The notes under the pieces are model-generated. The model made no database searches and was not told where the DNA came from. It saw nothing but the letters and a program-made list of their open reading frames with translations. A stretch of 64,000 bases of DNA from Cruorifilaria tuberocauda (taxonomy: Eukaryota > Nematoda > Chromadorea > Rhabditida > Onchocercidae), in contig JABVXU010000024.1 in assembly GCA_013365365.1 (NCBI GenBank), positions 1 through 64,000 of the forward strand. The letters are read 5' to 3'. The translations under genes were made by a program, and so were the position numbers. The stretch's first letter is position 1. Each line of letters opens with the position of its first letter. This document shows positions 62,486-64,000 of this stretch, one piece after another.

Positions 62486-64000
62486 TCAAACCAGAGTTGA
62501 CAGATTACCATTTATATAGCTCTCTTCAAATTCTTTATCATCATTAGCACACCATACATAAATGCAATGTATAAGGCCTGCGGTGCAAAGCGCAGTTGAT
62601 GCAATACCAAATGCTGCACCAACACCTCGTGATATTATACCAACTCGCCCTGGTATTAACATCCACTGTAACATACTACCTGAAAATAAGGTAAACGGTA
62701 CAACTACTTTTTTCATCATTTTCAATAATAATAATTATTATTAAGTTCAGTTTTATGAATTAAAAAAATTAATCAATCAATATTATTCATGTTTAAACAG
62801 TAGACATTTTTCTGATATTTATAATGGTTATGACAATATACCCAATGCTTTTTAAACTTCCTCTATTTTGAGTTTTATTAACAATTACTTACCTATGATG
62901 AAAAAAAGTACGGCGAAAAACCACGCCGTATAGACTATACAACGTAGAAAACGTCCACCACTTAAAAATGATATTACCCTGAAAATGGAAGGGAAGAACT
63001 CAGATTGGTTGAAAATTTTGAAATAGAAATTTAAGTTTAATCTAGAATTATTGATGAAAGATAGGACAGAAAATAAAAACAAATGAATCGATTATTTTAT
63101 TAAATTATATAAATGAAAAGATTTTAATATTAATGATCAAATAATTAAAGCATATTTAATTCGCCCCAAATTCTTTGATTTTAAATATCGATTGTAATCC
63201 AAATTACTGCAATTGTTCCGCAGAGGGAAGGATCAGATACGGAACAGATAAAATTCCTAAGCTCCTAAAATTTCATTCTCAATAATGGACTATTTCAAAT
63301 TGTACAGCTCGTTTAGTTTGCAGTTACTCTCTCCTACTATTTCTTTCTAATAATCCATATTTCATTCGCAATTATTAAATTGCAACCAATTGCTAGGAAA
63401 TTTTATCTTTTATTAAATTATTGACCGAAAAATTGAGGGAAATGAAGTAGAAAAATTTGCGATATTCGTCCGGCATATTACTTAGCGTTATTTTTTATTA
63501 CCAGTTTAACTATTGAAGCAAAGAAATCTGAAACATCAAATGAAAAGGTTTAAATCTGAAAAATTATGAGGATTTGAACTGAAGAGCTAGGAGGATAGAT
63601 TTGAAAATCTTAAAATTAAGAACGTTCATTTCTTCATATTTTGTGGAAGAAAGAAAAAAGTAAAATGAACAAATTATTAAAAAGTAAGTGATGACTAAGT
63701 TATTATCATCGGGCAAGCATCAAATTGTTTATTGTCACAAATTTGAATTTGTCTTTAATTGTCACAGAGAAAAAAAGTAGAACTAAATTGACCTGTTAAT
63801 CGATGTCGGATTTGTTTTGAGCATTTTCAGAGCAAAAAAAAGCTGCAAGGTGGATAGGAGAAAGGTGGAAATAGACGTTGTTACGGCGATCAGTGATAGC
63901 GAACTAGCTATTTCATACATCGCATTACGCATTATCAATGTACTATCGACAGCTGAATCGGATGATTCTGTCGTTCTCCATTGAACAGAAAGCAAACTTA
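62486..64000 (-). CDS. Multi-pass membrane protein, unknown (5' end outside window)
   Basis: Not recognised. Three minus-strand exons join in exact phase: about 63995-63793 (frame open to the window edge), 62978-62893 and 62679-62486, ending in TGA. Visible protein is about 160 aa. Three hydrophobic helices are clear: IASSLSLIAVTTSISTFLL, CIVYTAWFFAVLFFIIG and GVGAAFGIASTALCTAGLI. The short C-terminal tail is acidic (CANDDKEFEESYINGNLS). A four-helix tetraspan-like protein would fit if another helix lies upstream, but the claudin W-GLW-C signature is not seen in this part. No ATG is assigned as the start because the true first exon probably lies beyond 64000; internal ATGs occur around residue 22. 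Confidence 0.65.

Noticed and set aside
1..64000. tRNA, rRNA, SL RNA or CRISPR features
   Set aside because: I looked for tRNA A/B-box patterns, the nematode SL1 22-mer and regularly spaced direct repeats and found none that hold up by eye. A tRNAscan/Infernal run would be decisive.

Overview
This window looks like nuclear DNA of a parasitic, probably filarial-type (clade III), nematode. The DNA is AT-rich. Genes are split into small exons by introns of about 50 bp to 2.5 kb. Several start codons sit directly after a TTT(N)AG-type acceptor, as in spliced-leader trans-splicing. The family content is also nematode-like: a DUF273 glycosyltransferase-like protein and an UNC-122/colmedin-type collagen-olfactomedin protein. 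The species cannot be fixed from the sequence alone. No CRISPR array, bacterial operon, tRNA, rRNA or intact transposon was recognised.

Layout. 1-14181 is a gene-poor spacer with simple repeats and a small inverted-repeat cluster near 3.05 kb. 14182-14528 (+) is a small Gly/Ser-rich secreted-type protein. 15902-17732 (+) is an unrecognised Cys-rich protein in five exons. 20666-24262 (+) is a seven-exon DUF273 protein. 25781-28667 (+) is a ten-exon collagen-olfactomedin membrane protein. 36802-31753 (-) is a complete eleven-exon hexokinase. 36812-45731 is a second gene desert with one fold-back element. 45732-49780 (+) is a decayed acyl-CoA synthetase (4-coumarate-CoA-ligase-like) pseudogene. 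53561-50736 (-) is TRAX (translin-associated factor X). 55261-54247 (-) is a CCDC86/Cgr1-type nucleolar protein. 55813-60025 (+) is the mitochondrial ATP synthase OSCP subunit, whose 2.5-kb third intron carries antisense coding exons (58716-57152). 64000-62486 (-) is a multi-pass membrane protein cut by the window edge.

How the genes relate. Most are independent housekeeping or developmental genes: glycolysis entry (hexokinase), ATP synthase stator (OSCP), small-RNA/tRNA-fragment processing (TRAX), ribosome biogenesis (CCDC86-like) and cell-surface/matrix functions (colmedin, DUF273). CCDC86-like and TRAX are head-to-tail on the minus strand (685 bp apart) and could share a transcription unit. 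CCDC86-like and OSCP are divergent over about 550 bp.

Exon models were built by hand from GT/GC...AG sites, reading-phase continuity and family similarity. For hexokinase, TRAX, CCDC86-like, OSCP, the DUF273 gene, the colmedin and the Cys-rich gene the summed exon lengths are exact multiples of three with a single terminal stop. The most unusual items are two probable GC-AG introns, the antisense gene nested in OSCP, the multiply broken synthetase, a perfect 17-bp-arm hairpin in a TRAX intron, a roughly 50-bp-arm fold-back in the desert, and a duplicated OSCP 3' end.
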